Assembly (NCBI GenBank): GCA_003241385.1
Contig: QFPO01000011.1
Coordinates: 62,001-126,000 of the forward strand
Source: Rhodanobacter denitrificans
Lineage (GTDB): Bacteria; Pseudomonadota; Gammaproteobacteria; Xanthomonadales; Rhodanobacteraceae
Direction: 5' to 3'
DNA: 64,000 bases
Made by a program: the position numbers and the translations under genes. The stretch's first letter is position 1. Each line of letters begins with the position of its first letter. The notes beneath the pieces were generated by a model. It saw only the letters and a list, made by a program, of their open reading frames with translations. It did no database searches and was not told where the DNA came from. Positions 11,765 through 20,383 of this stretch are shown here, piece by piece.

Positions 11765-13716
11765 AGATCAAGTCCATCCACATCTATAGCCACGACGGGC
11801 AGCGCCGCGACCTGCGATTCAAGGTCGACGGCCTCAACGTCATCACCGGCCGGTCCTCCACCGGCAAATCGGCCCTTTCCGAGATCATCGAATACTGCAT
11901 GGGGCGCTCCACGTTCAACGTCCCCGAAGGCGTCATTCGCGACAAGGTGGCATGGTTCGCGGTCATCTACCAGTTCGGCAGCGAGCAAGTGCTGGTCGCC
12001 AAGCCTACGCCGCGCGGCGGTGGCGCGAGCTGCAGCACGGCGATGTTGCGCCGTGGCCCCGATCTGCAGCCCCCTGCATACAGAGACCTAGTCGAGAACT
12101 CGGACGACGAAGCTATCGTCAGCCTGCTTTCGCGACTGCTCGGCATTCCCGAGAACCGCACCGATGTCGCCGCCGAGCACAGCCGCAACAGCTTCGACGC
12201 GAACGTCAAACACACCTTCTACTACCTGTTCCAGAAGCAGGGACTGGTTGCCAACAAAGACCAACTTTTCTACCGGCAGAACGAGCAATTTCAGCCGCAA
12301 GCGATCCGCGACACGCTGCCGATACTGCTTGGCGTGTCGTCCCGCGACCGCTACGAACTCGAAGCCAAGCTGCGCATCGCCCAACGGGATCTCAAGCTCA
12401 ACACGAAACAGCTGGAACAGGCACGGGATGCGATCAACACCTCGCACGAGAAGGCGATTAGCCTCTATTCCGAAGCCAAGACTGTCGGCGTTCTAGACGG
12501 CGCCGCGGATGTTGCAAATGCCGATGGGATCATAGAGATTCTGCGGACCGCACTCACGTGGAAACCCGAGCAGACGCCCGAAGACGACGGCAGCCGCATT
12601 TCCGCGCTCGAACACGAAATCGAAAGCTTGCGCAAGGACCGTGGCGACGTGCAGAACCGGATCGACGCTGCGCGCCGGTTCGCCAAGCGCGCGAGAGGTT
12701 ATGAGAACGAGGCGACCGAACAACTAGACCGGCTGTCCTCGATCAAGGCACTGCCGAAGAACCCAGACACCGGGGAGTGGCAGTGGCCGTTCAGCGAGCG
12801 GAACCTGGCGCTCGAATCTCCGGTCGCCGCGGTACTGCTGAACGAACTGAACTCGCTCGATGCAGAGCTGCGCATCGCCACCGGCCAGCGCCCCAAGCTC
12901 GACGCCTACCAAAACGAACTGGATGATGAGTTGCGGGCGGTTGCCGGCGCCATCAGGGAGAAGGAAACCGAACTCTCCGCGGCCATAGCCACGAACGAGG
13001 TGATCGCCCAGATGGGTACACGAAATGCCGCGGCGGCGCGAGTCGTGGGCCGGATCAGCCTGTTCCTGGAAAACCTCGCCCCGGACGAAGAACTCGCCAG
13101 GCGGGAAGCCGATCATCGCCGCCTGAAGTCGATGGTCGAGGCCCTGCAGAACCGGATCGGCGCGGACGACAGCAACGATCGACTCCATTCCATCCTGAAC
13201 ATCATTTCGACACAAGTATCCCGGTACATCCAGAAGTTCGAGGCGGAATTCGGCAACTTCCCCGCGCGGTTCGACCTGACCAACGTCACGATCGTCATCG
13301 ACCGTCCTGAACGGCCGGTTCAGATGAGCCGCACCGGCGGCGGCGAGAACCATCTGGCCTACCACTTGTCGGCGCTGCTCGCTTTGCACCTGTTCGCCGT
13401 CAAGAACAATTGTCCGATCCCGCGCTTCCTGCTGATCGACCAGCCGACCCAGGTGTATTTTCCTTCCGAGCAGGTCTACCAGGAAGCCGACGGTTCGATC
13501 CAGAAGACGGAAGCCGACGCCGACCTAGCGGCGGTCCGGCGCCTGTTCGATCTGCTCTACAAGTTCACGCAGGAAGACGCGCCCGGCTTCCAGTTGATCG
13601 TCACCGAGCACGCGAACCTTCGCGAGCAGTGGTTCCAGGACGCGCTGGTCGAACAGCCGTGGACCAAGCCGCCGGCGCTAGTTCCCGAGGACTGGCCGAT
13701 AGAGAAAGCGAACTGA
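11761..13716 (+). CDS. ABC-3C ATPase (DUF3732, SMC/RecN-like)
   Basis: The 651-residue protein has a Walker A GRSSTGKS (30-37, Lys36), a long helical middle (about 190-480) expected to form an antiparallel coiled coil, a signature TGGGEN (525-530), a Walker B LLIDQP (557-562, Asp560) and a switch histidine in VTEHAN (His617). Gln replaces the usual catalytic Glu after Walker B, as is normal for the DUF3732 family (LIDQPSQVYFP). It should therefore bind ATP and hydrolyse it slowly, in the manner of a DNA-end or DNA-structure sensor. It is the last gene of the ABC-3C operon. Confidence 0.88.
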   Translation: MKIKSIHIYSHDGQRRDLRFKVDGLNVITGRSSTGKSALSEIIEYCMGRSTFNVPEGVIRDKVAWFAVIYQFGSEQVLVAKPTPRGGGASCSTAMLRRGPDLQPPAYRDLVENSDDEAIVSLLSRLLGIPENRTDVAAEHSRNSFDANVKHTFYYLFQKQGLVANKDQLFYRQNEQFQPQAIRDTLPILLGVSSRDRYELEAKLRIAQRDLKLNTKQLEQARDAINTSHEKAISLYSEAKTVGVLDGAADVANADGIIEILRTALTWKPEQTPEDDGSRISALEHEIESLRKDRGDVQNRIDAARRFAKRARGYENEATEQLDRLSSIKALPKNPDTGEWQWPFSERNLALESPVAAVLLNELNSLDAELRIATGQRPKLDAYQNELDDELRAVAGAIREKETELSAAIATNEVIAQMGTRNAAAARVVGRISLFLENLAPDEELARREADHRRLKSMVEALQNRIGADDSNDRLHSILNIISTQVSRYIQKFEAEFGNFPARFDLTNVTIVIDRPERPVQMSRTGGGENHLAYHLSALLALHLFAVKNNCPIPRFLLIDQPTQVYFPSEQVYQEADGSIQKTEADADLAAVRRLFDLLYKFTQEDAPGFQLIVTEHANLREQWFQDALVEQPWTKPPALVPEDWPIEKAN

Positions 13717-14123
13717 CCCGCCGCCGCTCGGATTCTCTTGCCGACTGCTCCAAGCAAGAGACCGAATCGAGAGGTGGGACATGACTATCCATTGAAGACG
13801 ATTCATCTAGCCGACGCGTAGGTCTTTCGGATTCGCCAAGCTTGCAGTAACGCATGCCTGTGGAGCCCAGGGTCGACAGCGTACAAACCAGACGCGTGCA
13901 CCGAACTGCACAGCGCGGACGCTGAGCCTGATCGGCTGGTTGTGGCTTGCTGCTCACTGCGTTGCCGGAAGCAGCTCGCTCTCACTTCGATCGGATGGCG
14001 ATCGAAAGGGGGTACAGATGCCCGCGGAGCTTGCGCCGCGATCGATATAACCGGCACAGGCTGGTCTTCGCCGCCGTTCTCGTAGGCCATCCCCTTCAGC
14101 TCCCCTCCCTATACTCCAGATCC
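13717..14123. other. Intergenic region after the ABC-3C operon
   Basis: No gene is recognised. An 8-bp inverted repeat TCTCTTGC/GCAAGAGA with a 12-nt loop lies at 13734-13761, just behind the operon, without a T run. Composition returns to the genome's high GC towards 14 kb, so the right edge of the island lies here. The promoter for the repair operon is at its right end. Confidence 0.5.
14110..14115 (+). promoter_or_regulatory. Possible -10 box of the exonuclease-ligase operon
   Basis: TATACT ends 8 bp before ATG 14124. Transcription would then begin at or next to the start codon, giving a leaderless or nearly leaderless mRNA. No clear -35 hexamer is seen, and there is no ribosome-binding site, which fits the leaderless reading. 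Confidence 0.35.
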
Positions 14124-15125
14124 ATGCCTGCCCCGCGCGATCTGGTCGAACTGCGTCCTGAAGGCCTGTACTGCCCCGTCGGCGATTTCCATATCGACCC
14201 GTGGCGGCCAGTGCCGCGTGCGGTCATCACGCACGGACACGGCGATCATGCGCGGATCGGGATGGGCGAGTACCACTGCAGCGCAGGGTCGCTGCCGATC
14301 CTGCGCTGGCGGCTCGGCGAGCAGCGCTACCACGCACATGAGCACGGCGCGCCGTTCGACATCGGCGGTGCGCGGGTCTCGCTGCACCCGGCCGGGCACG
14401 TGCTCGGCTCGGTGCAGGTGCGAATCGAGGCCGGCGGCGAGGTCTGGGTCGCCTCGGGCGACTACAAGCGCCAGCCCGACCCGACCTGCGCGCCGTTCGA
14501 GCCGGTGCGCTGCGACGTATTCATCACCGAGGCGACGTTCGGGCTGCCGGTATACCGCTGGCCCGATACGCGCGAGGTGGTCCGCGACATCGTCGACTGG
14601 CGCGAGCGCTGCGCGGCGCGCGGCGAGGCGGCGGTGCTGTTCTGCTATGCGCTCGGCAAGGCGCAGCGGCTGTTGGCCGAACTGGCCGCGGTCACCGACC
14701 GGCCGGCGCTGCTGCACGGCGCGATCGCGGCCGGGGTCCAGGTCTATCGCGATGCCGGCATCGCGATGCTCACGACGCGCGCGGTGTCCGAGGAGGAAAA
14801 AGGCCGCGACTTCGCCGGCGAGCTGATCCTGGCGCCGCCGTCGGCGGCCGGCAGTCCGTGGATGCGGCGCTTCCGCGGCGCGCAGACCGGGTTCGCGTCG
14901 GGCTGGATGCGCCTGCGCGGCAATCGCCGCCGCCGCAACTACGATCGCGGCTTCGTCGTGTCCGACCATGCCGACTGGCCCGACCTGATCCGCACCGTGC
15001 GCGAGACCGGCGCACGCCGCGTCATCGCGACGCACGGCAGTACCGACGCGATCGTGCGCGCCTTGAACGAATCCGGCGTCGCCGCCGAGGCATTTCGCAC
15101 GAGCTTCGGAGACGAGGAGGCATGA
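14124..15125 (+). CDS. Ligase-associated DNA exonuclease (metallo-beta-lactamase/beta-CASP)
   Basis: The 333-residue protein has the metallo-beta-lactamase motif HGHGDH (residues 37-42), HPAGHVLGSVQ with a second metal histidine, and SGDYKRQPD with the bridging aspartate. The C-terminal part with VVSDHADWPDL and RVIATHGST matches the beta-CASP half. It belongs to the exonuclease family that is always encoded beside an ATP-dependent ligase, a large helicase and the PdeM phosphoesterase, thought to act in repair of DNA lesions. Here the ligase follows, but the other two are destroyed (see 16773-17092). Confidence 0.93.
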   Translation: MPAPRDLVELRPEGLYCPVGDFHIDPWRPVPRAVITHGHGDHARIGMGEYHCSAGSLPILRWRLGEQRYHAHEHGAPFDIGGARVSLHPAGHVLGSVQVRIEAGGEVWVASGDYKRQPDPTCAPFEPVRCDVFITEATFGLPVYRWPDTREVVRDIVDWRERCAARGEAAVLFCYALGKAQRLLAELAAVTDRPALLHGAIAAGVQVYRDAGIAMLTTRAVSEEEKGRDFAGELILAPPSAAGSPWMRRFRGAQTGFASGWMRLRGNRRRRNYDRGFVVSDHADWPDLIRTVRETGARRVIATHGSTDAIVRALNESGVAAEAFRTSFGDEEA

Positions 15126-15160
15126 CCGCCCTGCCCGGCAAGCCGAGGGCCGCGCGATGA
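15122..15160 (+). CDS. 12-codon minigene bridging exonuclease and ligase
   Basis: ATG 15122 overlaps the exonuclease stop (ATGA) and follows a strong GAGGAGG site. The frame encodes MTALPGKPRAAR and its TGA overlaps the ligase ATG (again ATGA). The ligase start itself has no good ribosome-binding site. The simplest reading is a relay: ribosomes ending the exonuclease reinitiate on the minigene and are handed to the ligase. Whether the peptide matters is unknown; a chance frame cannot be excluded. Confidence 0.4.
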   Translation: MTALPGKPRAAR

Positions 15161-16776
15161 AGCGCTTCGCGGCGCTGTACCGCGAGCTCGACCGCAGCAC
15201 CGGCACGGCCGACAAGCGCGCGGCGCTGGTCGCCTATTTCCGCGAGGCGCCGGTCGAGGACGCGGCCTGGGCACTGTGGCTGCTGTCCGGCGGCAAACTG
15301 GCGGCGTCGCGGGCGCGCATCGCCAACAGCCGCGAACTGCGCGCGTGGATCGTCGCCGAGAGCGGCCAACCGGAATGGCTGGTCGAGGACTGCTACGACC
15401 ACGTCGGCGACCTGGCCGAAACGCTGGCGCTGCTGCTGGACGATCCGGCGACCGAGGACGCCGACCGGCCGCTGCACGTCTGGATCGAGCGCGATCTGCT
15501 GCCGCTGGCCGGCGCCGACGAGGCGCAGCGCCGCGATGCCGTCGTGCGCGCCTGGCGCACGCTCAGCTTCGATCAGCGGCTGCTGTTCAACAAGCTGCTG
15601 ACCGGCGCCTTGCGCGTCGGCGTCTCGCAGCGGCTGGTGCAGCAGGCACTGGCCGAGATGAGCGGCATCGACATCGCGCGCATCGCGCAGCGCATGCTCG
15701 GCGCGTGGACGCCCTCGCCGCGCTTCGTGCGCGATCTGCTGACCGTGGAGGAACTGCCCGGCGACCGGCAGCAGCCGTATCCGTTCTTCCTGGCCTCGCC
15801 GCTGGAGCCGGCCGACGCTGCCGAGGCGACCGCGCGGCTCGGCGACGTCGCCGACTGGCTGCTCGAATGGAAGTGGGACGGCATCCGCCTGCAGCTGATC
15901 CGCCGCGCCGGCGAGGTCGCGCTGTGGTCGCGCGGCGAGGAACGCCTGGACGGACGCTTCCCGGAGATCGAGGCTGCCGCAAGCGCGCTCGCGCGCGACT
16001 GCGTGATCGACGGCGAGCTGCTGGCCTGGGGCCAAGACGAACATCGGCCGCTGCCGTTCACGGCCTTGCAGAAGCGCATCCAGCGGCGCAAGCCGGGCGT
16101 CAAGCTGCTCGCCGAGGCGCCGGCGCGCGTGCTGGCCTACGACCTGCTGGAACTGGACGGTGCGGATTTGCGCGCGCTGCCGCTGCAGCAGCGGCGCGAG
16201 ACCCTGGCCGCGCTGGTGAACGAACTGGCCGATCCGCGCATCGCGCTGTCGCCGCTGGTCGACGCGCGCGACTGGACCGAGGCGGCGCGCAGTCGCGAGG
16301 ATGCGCGCGAGCGCGGCGTCGAGGGGCTAATGCTGAAACGGCGCGACTCGGTCTATCAGGTCGGCCGCCGCCGCGGCGACTGGTGGAAATGGAAGATCGA
16401 GCCGCTGACCGTCGATGCGGTGCTGCTGTATGCGCAGTCGGGCCACGGCCGCCGCAGCACGCTGTTCACCGACTACACGTTCGGACTCTGGGACGGCGAT
16501 GCCCTGGTCCCGGTCGCCAAGGCCTACTCGGGCCTGGACGATCGCGAGATCCTCGAACTGGACCGCTGGATCCGCGCGCATACGCTCGAACGCTTCGGGC
16601 CGGTGCGCTCGGTGCCGGCCCAGCACGTGTTCGAACTCGGCTTCGAGGCGGTCAACCGCAGCAGCCGGCACAAGTCCGGCATCGCCGTGCGGTTTCCGCG
16701 CATCCTGCGCTGGCGCCGCGACAAGCCGGCCGCGGAAGCCGACCGGCTCGACGCGCTGAGGGCGCTGGCACGGTGA
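15157..16776 (+). CDS. ATP-dependent DNA ligase of the ligase-exonuclease-helicase cluster
   Basis: The 539-residue protein has an N-terminal helical DNA-binding domain (1-200) and a nucleotidyltransferase core with motif I EWKWDGIRLQ, where Lys239 would be adenylated. Motif III-like VIDGELLAW, motif IV EGLMLKRRDSVYQVG and motif V WWKWKIEP follow, then an OB-fold (about 430-535). It joins nicked DNA with ATP. Family members are found with the exonuclease upstream and a DEXH helicase downstream. The stop overlaps the start of the helicase remnant as GTGA, so the ancestral operon was translationally coupled. Confidence 0.95.
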   Translation: MKRFAALYRELDRSTGTADKRAALVAYFREAPVEDAAWALWLLSGGKLAASRARIANSRELRAWIVAESGQPEWLVEDCYDHVGDLAETLALLLDDPATEDADRPLHVWIERDLLPLAGADEAQRRDAVVRAWRTLSFDQRLLFNKLLTGALRVGVSQRLVQQALAEMSGIDIARIAQRMLGAWTPSPRFVRDLLTVEELPGDRQQPYPFFLASPLEPADAAEATARLGDVADWLLEWKWDGIRLQLIRRAGEVALWSRGEERLDGRFPEIEAAASALARDCVIDGELLAWGQDEHRPLPFTALQKRIQRRKPGVKLLAEAPARVLAYDLLELDGADLRALPLQQRRETLAALVNELADPRIALSPLVDARDWTEAARSREDARERGVEGLMLKRRDSVYQVGRRRGDWWKWKIEPLTVDAVLLYAQSGHGRRSTLFTDYTFGLWDGDALVPVAKAYSGLDDREILELDRWIRAHTLERFGPVRSVPAQHVFELGFEAVNRSSRHKSGIAVRFPRILRWRRDKPAAEADRLDALRALAR

Positions 16777-17092
16777 CGCGCCGCGGCGCCGCCTTCGATA
16801 CCGCACTGACCGCCTGGTTCGCGGCGCGCGGCTGCGAGCCGGCCGCGTTCCAGCGCGAGGTGCGGCGACGTCATCGCCGGCTCCGTCGGCTACGTGCCGT
16901 CCGGCCATCTGCATCCGGTCGTGCGCCGGCCCGGACTGCCGAGGCTGCCGGCATTCCGCTTCGGCCGCTCCGGCGGTGTGCTGCCGGCATTCGCCGCGTT
17001 CGCCGGGGCTGGCGATCGATCCGCGGGGTGGCGATCGGGTGTTCGCATGTGCGCCGGGCGCGCTGGTCGAGATGCCCTGCGCAGCGGCCTGA
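16773..17092 (+). pseudogene. Deletion scar: helicase N-terminus joined to PdeM phosphoesterase C-terminus
   Basis: GTG 16773 starts 29 residues (AFDTALTAWFAARG, then EPAAFQREV) that fit the first helix and AFQREV (Q-motif region) of the ligase-associated DEXH helicase. At about 16860-16865 the sequence switches frame and family: GDVIAGSVGYVPSGHLHPVV, then LPAFRFGRSGGVLPAFAAF, is the C-terminal end of the PdeM metallophosphoesterase with its GHxHP metal motif. A further frameshift, one extra G in GGGG at 17005-17008, separates this from the true PdeM ending (LAIDPRGGDRVFACAPGALV) that stops at 17092. Roughly 3 kb must have been lost in one internal deletion. No product can be made. Confidence 0.85.
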
Positions 17093-17289
17093 CCAAAGCC
17101 CGGCGTGCGTCGGCCGCTCGACGGCCGGGAGGGCCTTCGAGCACGCACCGAGCTATGCAGAAGGCGACGAGCTTCGGCGCTGCTCCGATTGAACGGCACC
17201 GGGCCGCGGCGTCCGGCATGCGGATGCCAGCCGCCGCACGTCCGTAAGAAGTCCTGCCAACGATGTTGCCGAACCGCGGGCGCGCCCGA

Positions 17290-17317
17290 TTGGGGACTGG
17301 AGGTTTTGCGGTAGCAT
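17290..17317 (+). promoter_or_regulatory. Possible sigma-70-type promoter of the antiporter gene
   Basis: TTGGGG (17290-17295) and TAGCAT (17312-17317) are separated by 16 bp. They lie about 45 bp before the antiporter start in the 270-bp gap behind the repair-operon scar. The match is modest. Confidence 0.3.
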
Positions 17318-17362
17318 CGCGCCGCCACGGCGCATGCCGATCGCGGTGTCCGGAACGCGACC

Positions 17363-18613
17363 TTGAACGCTCCCACGCTCCTGCTCGTACAGCTGACGAC
17401 GATCCTGATCGCCGCGCGTCTGTGCGGGTTCGTGCTCAAGCGGATCGGCCAGCCGCCGGTGATCGGCGAGATGGCGGCCGGCCTGTTGCTCGGACCGATC
17501 GTATTCGGCGCGTGGCTGCCGGATCTGCATGCGCTGGTGTTCGCCCAGGCGTCACTGCCGGCGCTGTCGGGGCTCGGCACGGTCGGCGTCGCCTTGTTCA
17601 TGTTCCTGGTCGGACTGGAGCTGCGCGCGCCGGACGGTACGCGTGCGCAGCTGCGCTCGGCGGCCCTCGTCGGCGGGCTCGGCGTCGCGGTACCGCTGCT
17701 GCTCGGTCTCGCGGTCTCGCCGTTCCTGCACCCGCGCTACGCGCCGGACGGCGTGCCGTTCTGGCCGTTCGCGCTGTTCGTCGCCGCCGCGATGTCGGTG
17801 ACCGCATTCCCGGTGCTGGCGCGGATCCTGCGCGACCGCAGTCTGACGCGATCGGTCCCGGGCCGGCTCGCGCTGAGCGCCGCGGTCATCGACGACGGCT
17901 GCGTGTGGATCCTGCTCGCGTTCGTGCTGGCCTTGAGCCGCGGCGGCAGCGCGAGCGGTGTCCTCGTGACCGTGCTCGGCGCGGCCGTTCTGGTCGCGGT
18001 CGTCTTTCTGCTGCTCAGGCCGCTGTACGCGCGCCTGCTGCGGCCGCGCAGCGGCCGCGGCGAGCTGCCGGCCGCCGCATTCGCGTGGATCGTCATCGGC
18101 TGCGTCGCCTGCGCGGCGTTCGCCGAGTGGATCGAGCTGCATGCGGTGTTCGGCGCGTTCCTGTTCGGCATCGCGCTGCCGCGCGACGACCGCCTGCTCG
18201 ACGCACTGACCACGCGCATCGAACCGATCGCCGTGGTGTTCCTGATGCCGGTCGTGTTCGCGCTGGCCGGCCAGAACACCACGCCCGGCGCATTCGTCGG
18301 CGCCGGCCTCGGCGCGGCGGCGCTGGTGCTGGCGGTGGCGATCGTCGGCAAGATCGCCGGTTGCGCGACCGGCGCGCGGCTGAGCGGCCACGGCTGGCGC
18401 GACAGCCTGGCGGTCGGATCGCTGATGAACGCGCGCGGCCTGATGGAGCTGATCGTGATCAAGATCGGCTACGAGGCCGGCCTGATCGGGCCGGAGCTGT
18501 TCACGATGCTGTTCGTGATGACGCTGCTGACCACGTTCATGGCCTCGCCGCTGGTCAGTCTGTTCCACCGGCACGACGCGGCGCTGCCGGCCGGGCGCGA
18601 AACACACTCCTGA
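17363..18613 (+). CDS. Kef-type cation:proton antiporter (CPA2 family)
   Basis: The 416-residue membrane protein has 11-13 hydrophobic helices and typical CPA2 elements: GQPPVIGEMAAGLLLGP near residue 32, LFMFLVGLEL near 77, and a later conserved block DSLAVGSLMNARGLMELIV. It exchanges a monovalent cation for protons across the inner membrane; the cation cannot be told from sequence. There is no C-terminal TrkA-N domain, unlike KefB/KefC. TTG at 17363 is the only start that preserves the first helix, so a rare start codon is likely. It is probably monocistronic. Confidence 0.93.
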   Translation: MNAPTLLLVQLTTILIAARLCGFVLKRIGQPPVIGEMAAGLLLGPIVFGAWLPDLHALVFAQASLPALSGLGTVGVALFMFLVGLELRAPDGTRAQLRSAALVGGLGVAVPLLLGLAVSPFLHPRYAPDGVPFWPFALFVAAAMSVTAFPVLARILRDRSLTRSVPGRLALSAAVIDDGCVWILLAFVLALSRGGSASGVLVTVLGAAVLVAVVFLLLRPLYARLLRPRSGRGELPAAAFAWIVIGCVACAAFAEWIELHAVFGAFLFGIALPRDDRLLDALTTRIEPIAVVFLMPVVFALAGQNTTPGAFVGAGLGAAALVLAVAIVGKIAGCATGARLSGHGWRDSLAVGSLMNARGLMELIVIKIGYEAGLIGPELFTMLFVMTLLTTFMASPLVSLFHRHDAALPAGRETHS

Positions 18614-18740
18614 TCGCGCGCAACCGACACTCAAAACCGATCCCGTTACGCCTCAGATAGCCTCGGCGCACGCGACGTGAGCATGGTGCACGCGATCCAG
18701 TGACCACGCGCTGCGTATCGGCGATCCAGCAAAGGAGGTA

Positions 18741-20279
18741 TCACAAGGCCGGTGCGGCCGTCGTACTCGGTGGACGCAGGTAGCCCACCTCTTCGATCAC
18801 CGCCTGCACCTCAGGCCGGGCGATCACCGCTTTGCTGCGCTTGTCGCGCGCGGCCCTGCTCGGCGGCTTTTCCACAGCCTTGAAAGGCTGCACTTCGATC
18901 AGCGCGTCCGAACGCCACTCGGGATTGCGCAGCCGCTCGATCAGCAATGCGGCTGCCTCGTCGACACGACCCGCATGCATCAGGGCCAGCTGATAGGTCG
19001 CGATGGCGTCTTCGCGGTGATCGCGCATGAAGGCCAGATGCCGCGCCACGGCGGATGCATCCTCGCGCTGCACCGCCACCATCAGGTACAGCATCTCCAG
19101 CCGCATGCGACCGTACGGACTCGTTTCGCCGAGATCTTCGACTGCCTCGAGCGCTTTGTCGGCCTCACCGAGATCGGCGTAAAACCAGCCCAGATTGAGA
19201 GACTGACTGACGTTCATGCCGCCTTCTTCCGGGCGCTTTGCCGCTCGGCGCAGCTGGACGATCGCCTCCTCCCATCGGTCCAGCCCCCACAGCGCCTCGG
19301 CACGCTGATCGAGTACCCAAGGGTACTCATCATCGAAATCGACGTAATATCTCGACCCGTTCGCTTCGGCGATGCGCGCGATCACTGCGTCGGCGTCGGC
19401 CAAAGCAGCGGCGTCGCGACCGTCGTCGAGCAGCCGCCGCTGCAACATCACCCGATGACTCAGCCGAGTCGGTTCCGATTCGACGAGAGCACGCGCCCGC
19501 TCGATGCCGGCCTCGACGGCAGCGCGCAGCTGGAATCGCTCCGAAGAATCGACGACGCGATCGAACCTCCGATCGACGTGCATGGCGAGAATCGAACTCG
19601 GTGATCCGATCTTGCGTGCGACCGCCCGGGCGCGCGCCACGTGATCCTGCTCGAGTGCCAGACGCACCAGCGACAGCCAGAGAGCATCGGGCGGTTCGCC
19701 ACCGACGGTGAAACCGGTATCGAACAATGCATCGAGCAGCTCGCGATGCTCATTGGCCGCGGCGGCCTGCCGCTCCAGTCGTTTCGCGAGCCGCTGGATG
19801 GCGCGCTCGTCGAGCTCGCGCATGGTCGACGGCCAGCGCCTCGCCAGCATCGCGATGCAGCGCGCGACGTCGATCTCGTCCTGGATGTCGGCCGCGGCCA
19901 TCAGCCGCGCATGCCAGACGCTGCCCTCGGCCTGCGGATAGCCGCTGGCGCGGACCAGCAGTGCATGTGCACGCTTCGGATCGCCGAGCTCGCGGGCCAG
20001 ATTGCCGGCCAGCGACAGGACCTCGTACTGCTGCTCCTCGGCGAGCGCGTCGAAACCCGGCGCCTCGACGATCGCCTCGAAGCTGCGCCGGGCCGCTGCG
20101 AACTCGCGCTCGCGCAGCTGCGCGAATGCGGCCGGCAGCGCGCTTCGCGCGGCCTCGGCGTCCGTACCGGCCTCGGCGCGTGCCGGCGCAGGCGGCGGCG
20201 CAGCCGTCGGCTGCGCCGCGGCGACCGATGCATGCGCCCAGACCAGCGCGCCGGCGACGAGAAGACCTCTGATGCGCAT
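18741..20279 (-). CDS. Exported TPR protein
   Basis: The 512-residue protein begins with a signal peptide (MRIRGLLVAGALVWAHASVA, cleavage near AAAQP at 20-23) preceded by a good GGAGGAG site. The rest is alpha-helical repeats of TPR/Sel1 type, clearest at 30-110 and 290-440 (for example AEALWGLDRWEEAIVQLRRA and LGWFYADLGEADKALEAVED). TPRs mediate protein contacts, so a periplasmic scaffold role is likely. It is the last of three exported-protein genes on this strand, 104 bp after the beta-helix gene. No specific family recognised. Confidence 0.82.
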   Translation of the reverse strand: MRIRGLLVAGALVWAHASVAAAQPTAAPPPAPARAEAGTDAEAARSALPAAFAQLREREFAAARRSFEAIVEAPGFDALAEEQQYEVLSLAGNLARELGDPKRAHALLVRASGYPQAEGSVWHARLMAAADIQDEIDVARCIAMLARRWPSTMRELDERAIQRLAKRLERQAAAANEHRELLDALFDTGFTVGGEPPDALWLSLVRLALEQDHVARARAVARKIGSPSSILAMHVDRRFDRVVDSSERFQLRAAVEAGIERARALVESEPTRLSHRVMLQRRLLDDGRDAAALADADAVIARIAEANGSRYYVDFDDEYPWVLDQRAEALWGLDRWEEAIVQLRRAAKRPEEGGMNVSQSLNLGWFYADLGEADKALEAVEDLGETSPYGRMRLEMLYLMVAVQREDASAVARHLAFMRDHREDAIATYQLALMHAGRVDEAAALLIERLRNPEWRSDALIEVQPFKAVEKPPSRAARDKRSKAVIARPEVQAVIEEVGYLRPPSTTAAPAL

Positions 20280-20383
20280 CGACCGCTCCTCCGGTTTCGA
20301 TGACCGGATCAAGCGCCCGGCCGCCGTCACGACCGTACACGGACGGACCGGCGACCGCCAGCGGCGGTGCCGGCCGCTGCGTC

